DNA of 50,556 bases from Gemmatales bacterium (GTDB lineage Bacteria > Planctomycetota > Planctomycetia > Gemmatales > HRBIN36): the NCBI GenBank assembly GCA_025056555.1, contig JANWVZ010000003.1, positions 1 through 50,556 of the forward strand, given 5' to 3'. Below are positions 34,893 through 43,435 of this stretch, piece after piece. Position 1 is the first letter of the stretch, and every line of letters begins with the position of its first letter. The position numbers and the translations under genes are program-made. Under the pieces are notes generated by a model. The model saw only the letters and a program-made list of their open reading frames with translations. It was not told where the DNA came from and searched no databases.

Positions 34893-37800
34893 TCACGGCG
34901 CCGATTCTTCCCGACTTGGTGTGGCATCTTTACGGTTTCGCTCGCGCACGAAACGGTTGCCCTGAAGCACGTAGCCCGCATCCCTCAATTGTTTCTGCGT
35001 CCAAAATAACCCGGATCCCGTAGACATGTTAAACAGGCCCTGACGAAATCGCACGCCCCATCGGTTCTCGCCGGTGGCTTCGTTGACCAGCACAGGGACA
35101 CGGCGGTAAATGGCTTTGGTCAGTTCAGCATCCTGTCGGGTGCGGAAAATCGGGCACGTCCTGGTGTTGGGGTTGATCAAGGTGAAATCGTGGGCCGTAA
35201 GCGCAAAGCGTCGCCCTTCATCGCGAAGGTCGCGTGCGCGGCTCAGGAAAAATGCCAGCACAGGTCCCTCGGCGTCGGATTCGTGCTCGGCGGTTTTGTC
35301 TGCGGTGTTCGGCGGTTTCCCATCAGATCGGCGCAGCGTCATCAGGCAGAACTTGTAGCTTCGGTGGACACCGAGGAAGACGCCTTCTTTATTCTCAAAA
35401 TCGAACAAACTGACGAGTTGGCCAGTTTGCACCAGATGATTGAAAAACTCCCGGTTGTTGACATCGGTAGCGATGCCGCTAGGAATGACCACACCGGCCC
35501 GTCCCCCCGGAGCGAGGAGACGTAAGAAGAGTTCTGCGAAGACTGAATAGTAATTGATACGCCCTGATGAAGTCATGGCGAAGCGTCGAGAGCTGCGCAG
35601 ATACTTGCGTAAGGCATCAGCATCATGAAGTGCCTGCTGATAATCTCGCCACAGGGCTAAGTTTCTTTTAGGCAAATCTGAAATTAGTCGTTCACGTATT
35701 GCCTTATTTGCTGCGGTGGCAATTTCGGCATCGCGTGTTGCGAAGAAGACTTGTTCCTCAAGCTGTATTAGTTCCCAAGGGGGATTGCATAAGACGACGT
35801 CGAAGCCGCCTTGGAGAAAGACGTCGGGAAACTCCAGAGGCCAATGGAAAAACCGCAGGCGCTGGGCTAATTGGTCGGCACTGGCCAGAGGAGCGCCCAG
35901 AGCAGGACCCTGAGAGCGGAATTGACACAAGGTATCGGTGGTGATGACCGCGGCTCGGTCTAAAGTCTGGTCGCGGGCCTGAAAGAAAGCGGCCACATAG
36001 AGATCGCACAGCTGGCGCTGAGGTCTGGCATGCTTGTGCCAATCCTCGAAACGCTGCTTCTTATCGCGCACCACCTGCGGCGAGTCGTCGGCCAGGCGCG
36101 CCAGGGAGGAAAGTTCCTGCGCCAAGGGGGCTAACTCCTGGGAGGTAAATAGCAGGCGCTTCTGGCCTCGGACCCGGTCCGCCTGTTCCTGGCGATTGGC
36201 CTTCCTGATGGCGCGGGCTAATGAGGGATCATCGCCACTGACCGGGTCGAAAGCCGTGTTAGGGATACCGTCGTTCAGAACGGTCCAATCCAGAACTCCG
36301 ACGAGCGAATCGCCACAGCGGATGCGATGGTCGAGGAAGGTGAGGGGTTTGTGCGGAACGTGGCTTTCCAACCAGAGGGCCAGTTTACACAACTGGACAG
36401 CCAGAGGGTTCTTATCCACCCCGAAAATGCAGTGGGCAATGACGTCGCGAATAGCGACGCGCTGAGCTTCGGGAGCGGGCTCTTCGTCGCCAGTACGAAT
36501 CCGCGCCAGTTCTTTGCCCAGCCGTCGTGCCGCCGCCAGCAGGAAATGTCCCGAGCCGCAGGCGGGGTCAATCACCTTGATCTCCAGAAGTGCTTTTTCC
36601 TTGTCGGAAGGATTGGCCAGAGACTGACAGCGTTGATAGAGGATCGGCTCCAGGGCGCTGCGCACCAGCTCCTGCACCAGTTCCGGCGGGGTGTAATACG
36701 ACCCCGTGGACTTGCGTTGCGTGCCCCGCTGAAAGGTAAACTCCCAGCTTCCGGCCTCGGTTCGGAACACCGGGTGATTATCGAGCAGACTTTCGTATAC
36801 CGAGCCGAGTTCCTCGACATCCAGAGCGGCATAATTGACGCGACGAATACTGTGCCCGGCACTTTCGTCGTGGTAATAAATCAGGTGCCGCACCGCCTGT
36901 AGCAAATCGCGATTAGCCAGGCAACACTCATCGAACACAATCGGGTCAAAGAGTTCCCCATCCAGGACGGGCAATCCCAGCAGCGAAGCCAGGGGTTGCC
37001 CTTGCAATTCGGCACACGGTGTACCATCCGCCAGCAGTTTCCAGAGCAGACACAGTCCCCACCAGAGATCCCCGTCGTCGGTGTAAGCGCTTCGCCGGTC
37101 GACAAGCCGGCGGAAACGGCTCACGCCGTAGTGTTCGCGGTACAAACGATGGGCACCGAGCAAGCCCCGGTCTTCGCACACCAAAAGGAACAGCAGCCGA
37201 TAAACCAGGCAGAGCAAATCGCGATAAAACTCCAAAGCCGACAACGCTTCGCCGGAAGCGTTGGCACACTGGCGGGGATCAATCCGACGACGCAGTTCGC
37301 TATTGGCGGGATGCCGGAGAAAACCATTGGCCAGGGTCTGCAGGCATTCTTCAACGCCTTCCCGCAACCGCTCGCGGACACGACTTCCCTGCTCAACCGA
37401 GTTGCGATAGTAGACTTCCAAGGGGCAGGCGTCAATCTGGGCCTCCGCCACGGGCAAGCGGGTGCGGTGCACCAGCCGGTAGAAGACGTTGAAATCCAGA
37501 AAGAGCTGTTCCTCGAAGATGCGAGCCAGGTCGAACTCGATGTAGGCCAGGCGCCGAATGTACGAGCAATCGCGGAGAACTCGCAATACCAGGCCGTTAG
37601 TTACCAGGCCCCAGAGGTGCTCGGTGCGATTGAGAAACTGCTGGAGCAAGGAATGGGGAGCCAGGCGTGGCCGACCGCTGGGCGGAACCTTTCCCAGTTC
37701 CTGACGCGCGCCGACGATGTGCACGGGGGGCGCCCACGCCTCTGCCCCGGCCCGATGGGAAATGGGATAGATCTCCTGCTCCACCTGGTAGGGACGGCTG

Positions 37801-38090
37801 TTGTAATGCAAGTCGTAGCCCAGCATGCTGAACAGGGGGACTACCCAGGTATCGCGCGTGACGGAAGTAGCGCTGTCCTGAGGCGGCAGCCGGGCCAGAC
37901 GATTCTGAAACACTCCCCATTGCGCCCGTGCATCTGCGAAAATGGCTGCGATTTCCTCCGTGAGCGGGCGCTTCTCCGACAGGCCGAAATCTCGGGCCCG
38001 CTGATAGTCCAGTTCGCCTTGGAGCAGGCGTTCCAGCAGATCGGCACTGAAAAATCCGCCCTCAATGCGCACGGCGGGAAAAAGACTCAT
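34893..38090 (-). CDS. Large Eco57I-type N6-adenine DNA methyltransferase (defence-associated)
   Basis: A 1065-residue methylase that should add a methyl group to adenine N6 using S-adenosylmethionine. After a long helical N-terminal domain come STGSYYTPPELVQELV, motif I VIDPACGSGHFLLAAARRLG, the GVDKNPLAVQLCKLALWLE block, and the catalytic motif CNPPWE. Downstream, INYYSVFAELFLRLLAPGGR and a TRD-like region follow. It ends GLFNMSTGSGLFWTQKQLRD and about 35 residues later. In related proteins I recall, that block is followed by some 250-350 more residues, so the C-terminus may be truncated. Its ATG overlaps the helicase stop as ATGA, so the two are tightly coupled. The pair resembles DrmD/DrmMI of class 1 DISARM, but other helicase-methylase systems share this design. 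Confidence 0.8.
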   Translation of the reverse strand: MSLFPAVRIEGGFFSADLLERLLQGELDYQRARDFGLSEKRPLTEEIAAIFADARAQWGVFQNRLARLPPQDSATSVTRDTWVVPLFSMLGYDLHYNSRPYQVEQEIYPISHRAGAEAWAPPVHIVGARQELGKVPPSGRPRLAPHSLLQQFLNRTEHLWGLVTNGLVLRVLRDCSYIRRLAYIEFDLARIFEEQLFLDFNVFYRLVHRTRLPVAEAQIDACPLEVYYRNSVEQGSRVRERLREGVEECLQTLANGFLRHPANSELRRRIDPRQCANASGEALSALEFYRDLLCLVYRLLFLLVCEDRGLLGAHRLYREHYGVSRFRRLVDRRSAYTDDGDLWWGLCLLWKLLADGTPCAELQGQPLASLLGLPVLDGELFDPIVFDECCLANRDLLQAVRHLIYYHDESAGHSIRRVNYAALDVEELGSVYESLLDNHPVFRTEAGSWEFTFQRGTQRKSTGSYYTPPELVQELVRSALEPILYQRCQSLANPSDKEKALLEIKVIDPACGSGHFLLAAARRLGKELARIRTGDEEPAPEAQRVAIRDVIAHCIFGVDKNPLAVQLCKLALWLESHVPHKPLTFLDHRIRCGDSLVGVLDWTVLNDGIPNTAFDPVSGDDPSLARAIRKANRQEQADRVRGQKRLLFTSQELAPLAQELSSLARLADDSPQVVRDKKQRFEDWHKHARPQRQLCDLYVAAFFQARDQTLDRAAVITTDTLCQFRSQGPALGAPLASADQLAQRLRFFHWPLEFPDVFLQGGFDVVLCNPPWELIQLEEQVFFATRDAEIATAANKAIRERLISDLPKRNLALWRDYQQALHDADALRKYLRSSRRFAMTSSGRINYYSVFAELFLRLLAPGGRAGVVIPSGIATDVNNREFFNHLVQTGQLVSLFDFENKEGVFLGVHRSYKFCLMTLRRSDGKPPNTADKTAEHESDAEGPVLAFFLSRARDLRDEGRRFALTAHDFTLINPNTRTCPIFRTRQDAELTKAIYRRVPVLVNEATGENRWGVRFRQGLFNMSTGSGLFWTQKQLRDAGYVLQGNRFVRERNRKDATPSREESAP

Positions 38091-41014
38091 GACGACACCC
38101 TCGGTTGCAGAACTAGCAGACCGATGACATCCACCGGTCGCAACGGACGAACTTCCAGCTCCTTCTGACGTTCTCCCAGGAACCGCCGGATCCGCCGATG
38201 GGTGTGGCGCAAAGCCTCAGCCCGTTGTTGCATATGAACGAGCACATCCCTGTCCAGTTGCGGCCACAGGTCCAGGGCCGACTGGACTAGATCGCGTTTT
38301 TCTGCCAGGGGCATGTTGACTTCGGCCTGGGCTTGCGCCAGCAGACTGCGGGCTGCCGATTCCTCCAGCCAAGTCAACGGCGGTACCAGGCCCTGGGTGC
38401 CCCAGATGCGCACTTCCTCGACGAACATAGGCGGGGAGCCCAGCCGCTCCAGCTGAAAACGCAGGCGCACCAGCCACAGCACCGTTACCCTGGCCACCTT
38501 GCCGGTGCGCAAGGCGCCCGCGCGGGCAGCCGTCGCTTGGCCGTGACGGCTCAGCGCGTCCTCGAACAGATAACGGGCCAGCGCGGTTACCCACGGATGA
38601 TTTCTCCCGACATACTCAGCCTCCGGCGGAGTCGGCGAAGCGAAGCTGATGTACCAAAATGTACTTGCTGAGCCACGGCGACTCGGCACACGGCTTTTGA
38701 CAAGAAAACGCAGGGGCTCCGGCAAGTGTACCAGTTCGGCCTCACCCAGCGCCAGACGGTAAACTGGCGCCGGGGCACGCCGAACGCACTCCAGTGGCAC
38801 CTGCAACCGCTGACACGCTTGCACGACAAATTCCCGCACAGCCTCTGGATCGCCCAGAACGTCGTCGGTCTGCTGCAGCTCATCCTGGACTTCTTCGAGT
38901 TTTATCGCCCGCTGCGCGAAGCGGCTGCGACTGAGCCGTTCGGCGCGGACGTCCCGTTCCCAGTCTTCATGCAGTTTCCGAATGTCTGGCGTATCCAAAA
39001 GCAATCGCAGTTGGGACGACGCGGGACTGCCGGGACAGAGAAACAACCGATGGAGCACCGCCTTCCACACCTGTTCGCTCTGGTGAGGCACAGGAACGTG
39101 CGTTCCCAGCGTACGGTGAATCTCGCGGGCCTTGCGGAGCAGCACCTCTAACACGGCGCCATCTACGGGATTATTCCGACCATACAGCAGCACGGTGCGC
39201 ACGACCGCGGCCGTTTGCCCATACCGATCCACACGGCCTTCCCGCTGTTCCAGGCGGTTGGGATTCCACGGTAAATCGTAATGCAGCACCGCGGTAAATT
39301 TTTCCTGAAGATTGATGCCTTCCGATAAACAATCCGTGGCTACCAGGACCCGCGGTCGTTGGCCATCTATTTCTTCGATTTTCAACCGCCGTTCTTCATC
39401 TCCAAGCCGACCCGTGATACATACGACCTGCACTTCCTGGGGCAACGCCTGGCGCAGATGCTCGGCCAGGTATTCCGCCGTCGCGACATAGCGACACCAC
39501 AGGATCGGCGCGAATCCCTCGTCAAGCAATTGCTGTGTTTTCTGCACCGCGGCTTGCAACTTAGCGTCGTTGGCCAAACCCGAGGCACTCTGAGCCAGTT
39601 TCACCAGCGATCGCAGATACCGGCGCTGGCGCTCCGACCAATCCGCTTCTGCCGCTTCCATGGCCGGGATCGGCGTCTCGTCTTCCCAGCGTCCCGTGTC
39701 TCGCTCCAGGACAAACGGCGCGAATTCATCGGTTTCCGCCGCAGCTTCGTCGTCCGCCCCGGTGAGTAAAGCACTCCCCGGCTCGTGAGCCGCGGCTCCT
39801 GGTCCTTCCTGCGGCAGACCGCTCCGTCGTTCCAGGGCGACCAACGCCGCCTTCGGACTGGACATGACGCACCGCAACAGCGCCAACACCCCCCAGTAAT
39901 GTACCCGCTGCTGATGGGCTCCCAGCGACTTACTCTGGCTCAGCAGTTCCGCGCAGAGTCTATAGGTGCCTTCGAAGAGCTTTTCACTGGCTTCATCCAG
40001 GGCATAGGTGATTTCCTCGGCCTGGCGCTGGGGAAAGGAGTGCGCTTCCTTCCAATACTGTTGAATGTCCCCACGCGTCCGCTGCACATAATGCCGCGCC
40101 AACTCCTGACGCTGCCTCTCGTCGAGTTCGGACAGATTCCATTCGCCAAATTCCGCACGCAATAGGGACAATAAGGATTGAAAATCGTCGCGGATGCCGG
40201 AGTGAGGCGTGGCGGTCAGGAAGATCAGGTGGCGTTGCGGATGCTCGGCCAGTTGCCGCAGCAAAGCATGGCGTTCCTGCTGGCCACCTCCGTGTGGTTC
40301 GGTGGCTCCGTGCACCTCATCTACGATGACCATTTCCGGACAGAACTGCACAAACTGCGCGCGATTTCGCTCCAGTTTGACGAAATCAATGCTCGCCACC
40401 TGAATTGGGTAGTATTCATAGACACTCTGACCGGCCGGCGCGTCCCGCTCGAGTCGGCTCACCGTGCCAGAGCGAAACACCACCGCCTCCATGCCAAATT
40501 TCTCCGACATCTCCCGCTGCCACTGGTCGCACAAATACGGCGGACAAAGCACACACAGCCGACGGATTTCCCCGCGGTCGAGCAATTCCCGCGCTATCAA
40601 TAACGCTTCAATCGTCTTGCCCACACCAACGTCATCCGCGATGAATAAGCGCACCGGATGCAACCGCAACGCCATCATCAGCGGTACTAACTGATATAAG
40701 CGGGGCCGAATTGAAATCCGTCCCAGACAACGCAATGGGGCTGCTCCCTCCCGTAAGAGCAGCCGCGCCGCGTGCCACAGCAGGTACACGGCAGGGGTGT
40801 CCGACACGTCGTCCACACTCGGTAACGGAAACTCCGCGGGGGTCATCTGCTCCCATTTCAGGCGGGTGCTTACCAATTCGCGCAACTTAGCGTGTACTTC
40901 GATTACGTCCTCGTCCGTCCCGATTAACGGACGCAAGCGCAAGAGGCTAGCATCATAGCTGGGCAAAACCACCCATTCTTTGCCGCGATAGCTGACCACT
41001 GCTCCCACTTGCAT
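38087..41014 (-). CDS. SNF2-family helicase of a helicase-methylase defence pair
   Basis: A 975-residue ATP-dependent translocase of superfamily 2. A roughly 100-residue N-terminal domain precedes ISIRPRLYQLVPL, Walker A ADDVGVGKTIEA (about 127-138), IVDEVHG in place of DEAH (about 230), and TATPHSG. The second RecA lobe has VATDCLSEGINLQEKF and the arginine-finger block NRLEQREGRVDRYGQ near residue 600. A 350-residue C-terminal extension follows. This combination of lobes and tail matches SNF2-like helicases encoded beside large methylases in phage defence loci, such as DrmD. The start ATG at 41014 is 11 nt after a short ORF. I would call it defence-associated with fair certainty, its exact system not. 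Confidence 0.82.
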   Translation of the reverse strand: MQVGAVVSYRGKEWVVLPSYDASLLRLRPLIGTDEDVIEVHAKLRELVSTRLKWEQMTPAEFPLPSVDDVSDTPAVYLLWHAARLLLREGAAPLRCLGRISIRPRLYQLVPLMMALRLHPVRLFIADDVGVGKTIEALLIARELLDRGEIRRLCVLCPPYLCDQWQREMSEKFGMEAVVFRSGTVSRLERDAPAGQSVYEYYPIQVASIDFVKLERNRAQFVQFCPEMVIVDEVHGATEPHGGGQQERHALLRQLAEHPQRHLIFLTATPHSGIRDDFQSLLSLLRAEFGEWNLSELDERQRQELARHYVQRTRGDIQQYWKEAHSFPQRQAEEITYALDEASEKLFEGTYRLCAELLSQSKSLGAHQQRVHYWGVLALLRCVMSSPKAALVALERRSGLPQEGPGAAAHEPGSALLTGADDEAAAETDEFAPFVLERDTGRWEDETPIPAMEAAEADWSERQRRYLRSLVKLAQSASGLANDAKLQAAVQKTQQLLDEGFAPILWCRYVATAEYLAEHLRQALPQEVQVVCITGRLGDEERRLKIEEIDGQRPRVLVATDCLSEGINLQEKFTAVLHYDLPWNPNRLEQREGRVDRYGQTAAVVRTVLLYGRNNPVDGAVLEVLLRKAREIHRTLGTHVPVPHQSEQVWKAVLHRLFLCPGSPASSQLRLLLDTPDIRKLHEDWERDVRAERLSRSRFAQRAIKLEEVQDELQQTDDVLGDPEAVREFVVQACQRLQVPLECVRRAPAPVYRLALGEAELVHLPEPLRFLVKSRVPSRRGSASTFWYISFASPTPPEAEYVGRNHPWVTALARYLFEDALSRHGQATAARAGALRTGKVARVTVLWLVRLRFQLERLGSPPMFVEEVRIWGTQGLVPPLTWLEESAARSLLAQAQAEVNMPLAEKRDLVQSALDLWPQLDRDVLVHMQQRAEALRHTHRRIRRFLGERQKELEVRPLRPVDVIGLLVLQPRVSS

Positions 41015-41025
41015 CCTCGTGATCC

Positions 41026-41247
41026 CTATCGTTTCCCCGCCCCCGCCTTTTTGGAGGGAGAACTGGCTTTTTCGATTTCTTCCTGGGCATCCGAACTCTG
41101 ATTGTATGAGCCGATTTCTTCCATTAGGAAGACCCGGCAGTTCGCAGCTTCCCGAAAGACCAGGGCATGTTGCAGCACTGACTCATTCCTCTTGAACAAA
41201 ATCTGCAGGCACGCTGGGAGCCAACGTTCAATCTGGTTAACTGGCGA
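41026..41247 (-). CDS. Short ORF or gene fragment before the helicase
   Basis: A minus-strand frame open for 73 codons, absent from the ORF track because it lacks an obvious start. It reads NQIERWLPACLQILFKRNES, ALVFREAANCRVFLMEEIGS and a lysine-rich tail ending KKAGAGKR, with protein-like composition. It stops 11 nt before the helicase start, as expected for a co-transcribed gene. A neighbouring frame offers an ATG at about 41289 (MARLIYRRLRRAFSRQ), so a start followed by one frameshift is possible; a TTG within the frame (IL-FK) is another candidate. No family is recognised. It may be a small third component or the remnant of a lost gene. Confidence 0.35.
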   Translation of the reverse strand, partial: SPVNQIERWLPACLQILFKRNESVLQHALVFREAANCRVFLMEEIGSYNQSSDAQEEIEKASSPSKKAGAGKR

Positions 41248-41389
41248 CTAAAGGCCCGTCGCAACCTGCGATAGATAAGCCTCGCCATTTGGAAGACTTA
41301 TTATGGTCTTCGCATCATGGAGTTTACCGGGACGTCAGCGCTGGTCGTCGTGCAGCACTTTGGAAATGCGGTCAGACGGCAAATAAGGT

Positions 41390-42427
41390 TCACTTGGTAT
41401 CCATGCTAACGCTGACCATGCGTCCCGAAGTAGCCGATTCGATTTCTTTATAACATAGAGCCAAAGCCAGGCGCGCCAATTCACCGCTCAATTCCTGCGG
41501 GGCTCGACCCTGAACGACTGCCTGAACCGCTGCTTGTAACTCCGCGGTGAATGCTGCCGTCGGATCGTCGCCGCCCATCAGCTTTGGTTGTTCCGTGCGA
41601 CCGTCGGCCCAATAGACTGTCAGGGGCGAGCCTAAGCGGTAACTGACGGTGGCCTTCTCAAAATATAGTTCAAAGCCGTGGGTGAATTCCCGCCCCTTCT
41701 GGCAGAGGGCACCGCTGGAGCAGGTCAGACAGGCTGGCCCGTCGCTGTCGTAGATATAGTGCGTAGTCAGGTGAGTCACGACACCATTCTCAATTACCCC
41801 CCGTGAATACACCGCCCGAGGGACGCCCCCTATCAAGGTTACATAATGAGCATCGTGAATGTGTAAATCAATCGCTGGCCCGCCAGTCTTAGCCGGATCC
41901 GCGATCTCGGCAGACCAGTCGGGCTTGCTGATAATGCGATCTAAGTGTCCCGCTAACAGTTTCCCGGCCGCTGATGATCGCGCTAACTGCAAGGCCCACG
42001 CAAATTCCGGCACATACGCCAGCACCTGTCCCACCAGGAGAAGCTTACCCGTCTGTTGCGCCGCTTCTACCATTCGCGCCGCATCTTCTAAGCTCAATGC
42101 TATAGGTTTTTCCACCAGCACATGCTTACCTGCCCGCAAGGCTTCTAAGCTGGCTTGCGCATGCATACTGGTCGGCAAACAAATATCCACCAGGTCTATA
42201 TCGGGATCTGCTAATAATTCACTAAGCCGACTATAGGCCTTGAGATCGCGCAAATCCATAAGCTGACCTGGCGGCCCAAAATTTCCCCGAATACCCCGCC
42301 AATCTCCGGCCCGCTTTTTCGGGTCGCGACTGACGATGGCAGTTACTCGCGCGTTGTCCAAACGCTGCGCTGCCAGATAGTGAATCATTCCCATAAATCC
42401 AATGCCCACAATACCCACTCGCACCAT
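41390..42427 (-). CDS. Gfo/Idh/MocA-family oxidoreductase
   Basis: A 345-residue NAD(P)-dependent dehydrogenase of sugar-like substrates. The Rossmann loop is GIVGIGFMGMIH; HVLVEKPIALSLEDAARMV contains the EKP motif; GGPAIDLHIHDAHYV contains the conserved aspartate and histidine near the nicotinamide. A cluster of three cysteines (ACLTCSSGALC) in the C-terminal domain is less usual. Planctomycetes carry many such enzymes, often for processing sulfated or unusual sugars; the substrate is not evident. AGGAG precedes the ATG by 9 nt. It follows the FAH-family gene by 108 nt on the same strand. Confidence 0.88.
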   Translation of the reverse strand: MVRVGIVGIGFMGMIHYLAAQRLDNARVTAIVSRDPKKRAGDWRGIRGNFGPPGQLMDLRDLKAYSRLSELLADPDIDLVDICLPTSMHAQASLEALRAGKHVLVEKPIALSLEDAARMVEAAQQTGKLLLVGQVLAYVPEFAWALQLARSSAAGKLLAGHLDRIISKPDWSAEIADPAKTGGPAIDLHIHDAHYVTLIGGVPRAVYSRGVIENGVVTHLTTHYIYDSDGPACLTCSSGALCQKGREFTHGFELYFEKATVSYRLGSPLTVYWADGRTEQPKLMGGDDPTAAFTAELQAAVQAVVQGRAPQELSGELARLALALCYKEIESATSGRMVSVSMDTK

Positions 42428-42535
42428 ATTAATTTCTCCTGTCCGCTGGAACGGAGGTCAGCAGAAATTATAGTTAGTGAATGGGCTGCCTCCGGACGAC
42501 GGCAGGTGCCGGTCCGGACACCCACGGCAATTATC

Positions 42536-43402
42536 CTAGTCCTCAGCCATCACGGGATTCCTCAGGATACCGATTCGCTCGATCTCGATCTCGACCACGT
42601 CCCCCGGCTTGAGGAACACCGGCGGCTTGCGTGCGAAACCGACTCCTGGCGGCGTGCCGGTAAAGATCAGGTCTCCGGGTTCCAAAGTCACCACTTGGGA
42701 AATATAGGAGACTAACTTATCCACGGAAAAGATCATCTGATTCGTGTTACTGCGTTGCATCACTTGGCCATTTAACCGAAGTTCGATATGGAGTTGATGT
42801 GGATCGGGTATCTCATCTCGGGTCACTAATGCCGGGCCGATTGGGGCAAAAGTGTCAAACGTTTTCCCCGCTAGCCACTGACCACCCGGCTTGCGTAACT
42901 GCCAATCCCGAGCTGAGACATCGTGTCCTATAGTATAACCTGCAATATACTGTCGCGCTTCCTGCTCTGCAATGTACCGCCCTCGTTTTCCAATCACGAT
43001 CACTAATTCTGCTTCGTAGTCCACTTCCTTACTGACCTTCGGTAAGCGTATGGGCTCTTCAGGACCGATGACGGCGCTGCTGAATTTGCTGAATAGGACC
43101 GGCTCAGCGGGAATTGCAGCGCCACTTTCTGCCGCATGATCCTTATAGTTCAGCCCAACGCATATTACCTTAGGCGGATCGGGTATCGGCGCCGCTAAGC
43201 GTATCGGGCCGCGCTCATATATCGGCTTCTCAATGCGCTCAGGTAACTGTTGCAACTGCGCGTGAACCACCTCTCCTAAACGTAATAGTTCGCGCACGGA
43301 CGAGGGCAAGTGAGAGAGATTCGTCGCTATGTCGAGGTATCGCCCATTCCATTCTAAACCCGCCCGCAAACCGCTTTCTGTTTGCAGCGTCACGATTCGC
43401 AT
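42536..43402 (-). CDS. Fumarylacetoacetate hydrolase-family protein
   Basis: A 288-residue member of the FAH superfamily, which hydrolyses or decarboxylates C-C bonds next to carbonyls. The core is intact: VGLNYKDHAAE, the metal-binding glutamates in VDYEAELVIVIGKRG, GYTIGHDVSARDWQ, and the C-terminal PGDLIFTGTPPGVG. An N-terminal 75-residue domain precedes it, as in ureidoglycolate lyase-like and acylpyruvase-like members. Substrate is not assignable from motifs. AAGGAG sits 7 nt before the ATG. It begins 34 nt after the dnaE stop, so it may share the dnaE transcript. Confidence 0.88.
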   Translation of the reverse strand: MRIVTLQTESGLRAGLEWNGRYLDIATNLSHLPSSVRELLRLGEVVHAQLQQLPERIEKPIYERGPIRLAAPIPDPPKVICVGLNYKDHAAESGAAIPAEPVLFSKFSSAVIGPEEPIRLPKVSKEVDYEAELVIVIGKRGRYIAEQEARQYIAGYTIGHDVSARDWQLRKPGGQWLAGKTFDTFAPIGPALVTRDEIPDPHQLHIELRLNGQVMQRSNTNQMIFSVDKLVSYISQVVTLEPGDLIFTGTPPGVGFARKPPVFLKPGDVVEIEIERIGILRNPVMAED

Positions 43403-43435
43403 GACCGACTCCTTCTGGCGTTTCCAGGATTATGC

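Noticed and set aside
36996-38168. Plus-strand ORF of 390 codons inside the methylase gene
   Set aside because: Antisense shadow of a GC-rich coding region; the minus-strand methylase motifs are unambiguous.
34893-41014. Complete class 1 DISARM system
   Set aside because: No drmA, drmB or drmC in the window; both flanks are unrelated genes. Only a resemblance is claimed.
41292-41311. GAAGAC-TTATTATG-GTCTTC inverted repeat as a terminator or operator
   Set aside because: Six-bp arms and no U-tract; it may be part of a promoter before the short ORF but evidence is too thin.
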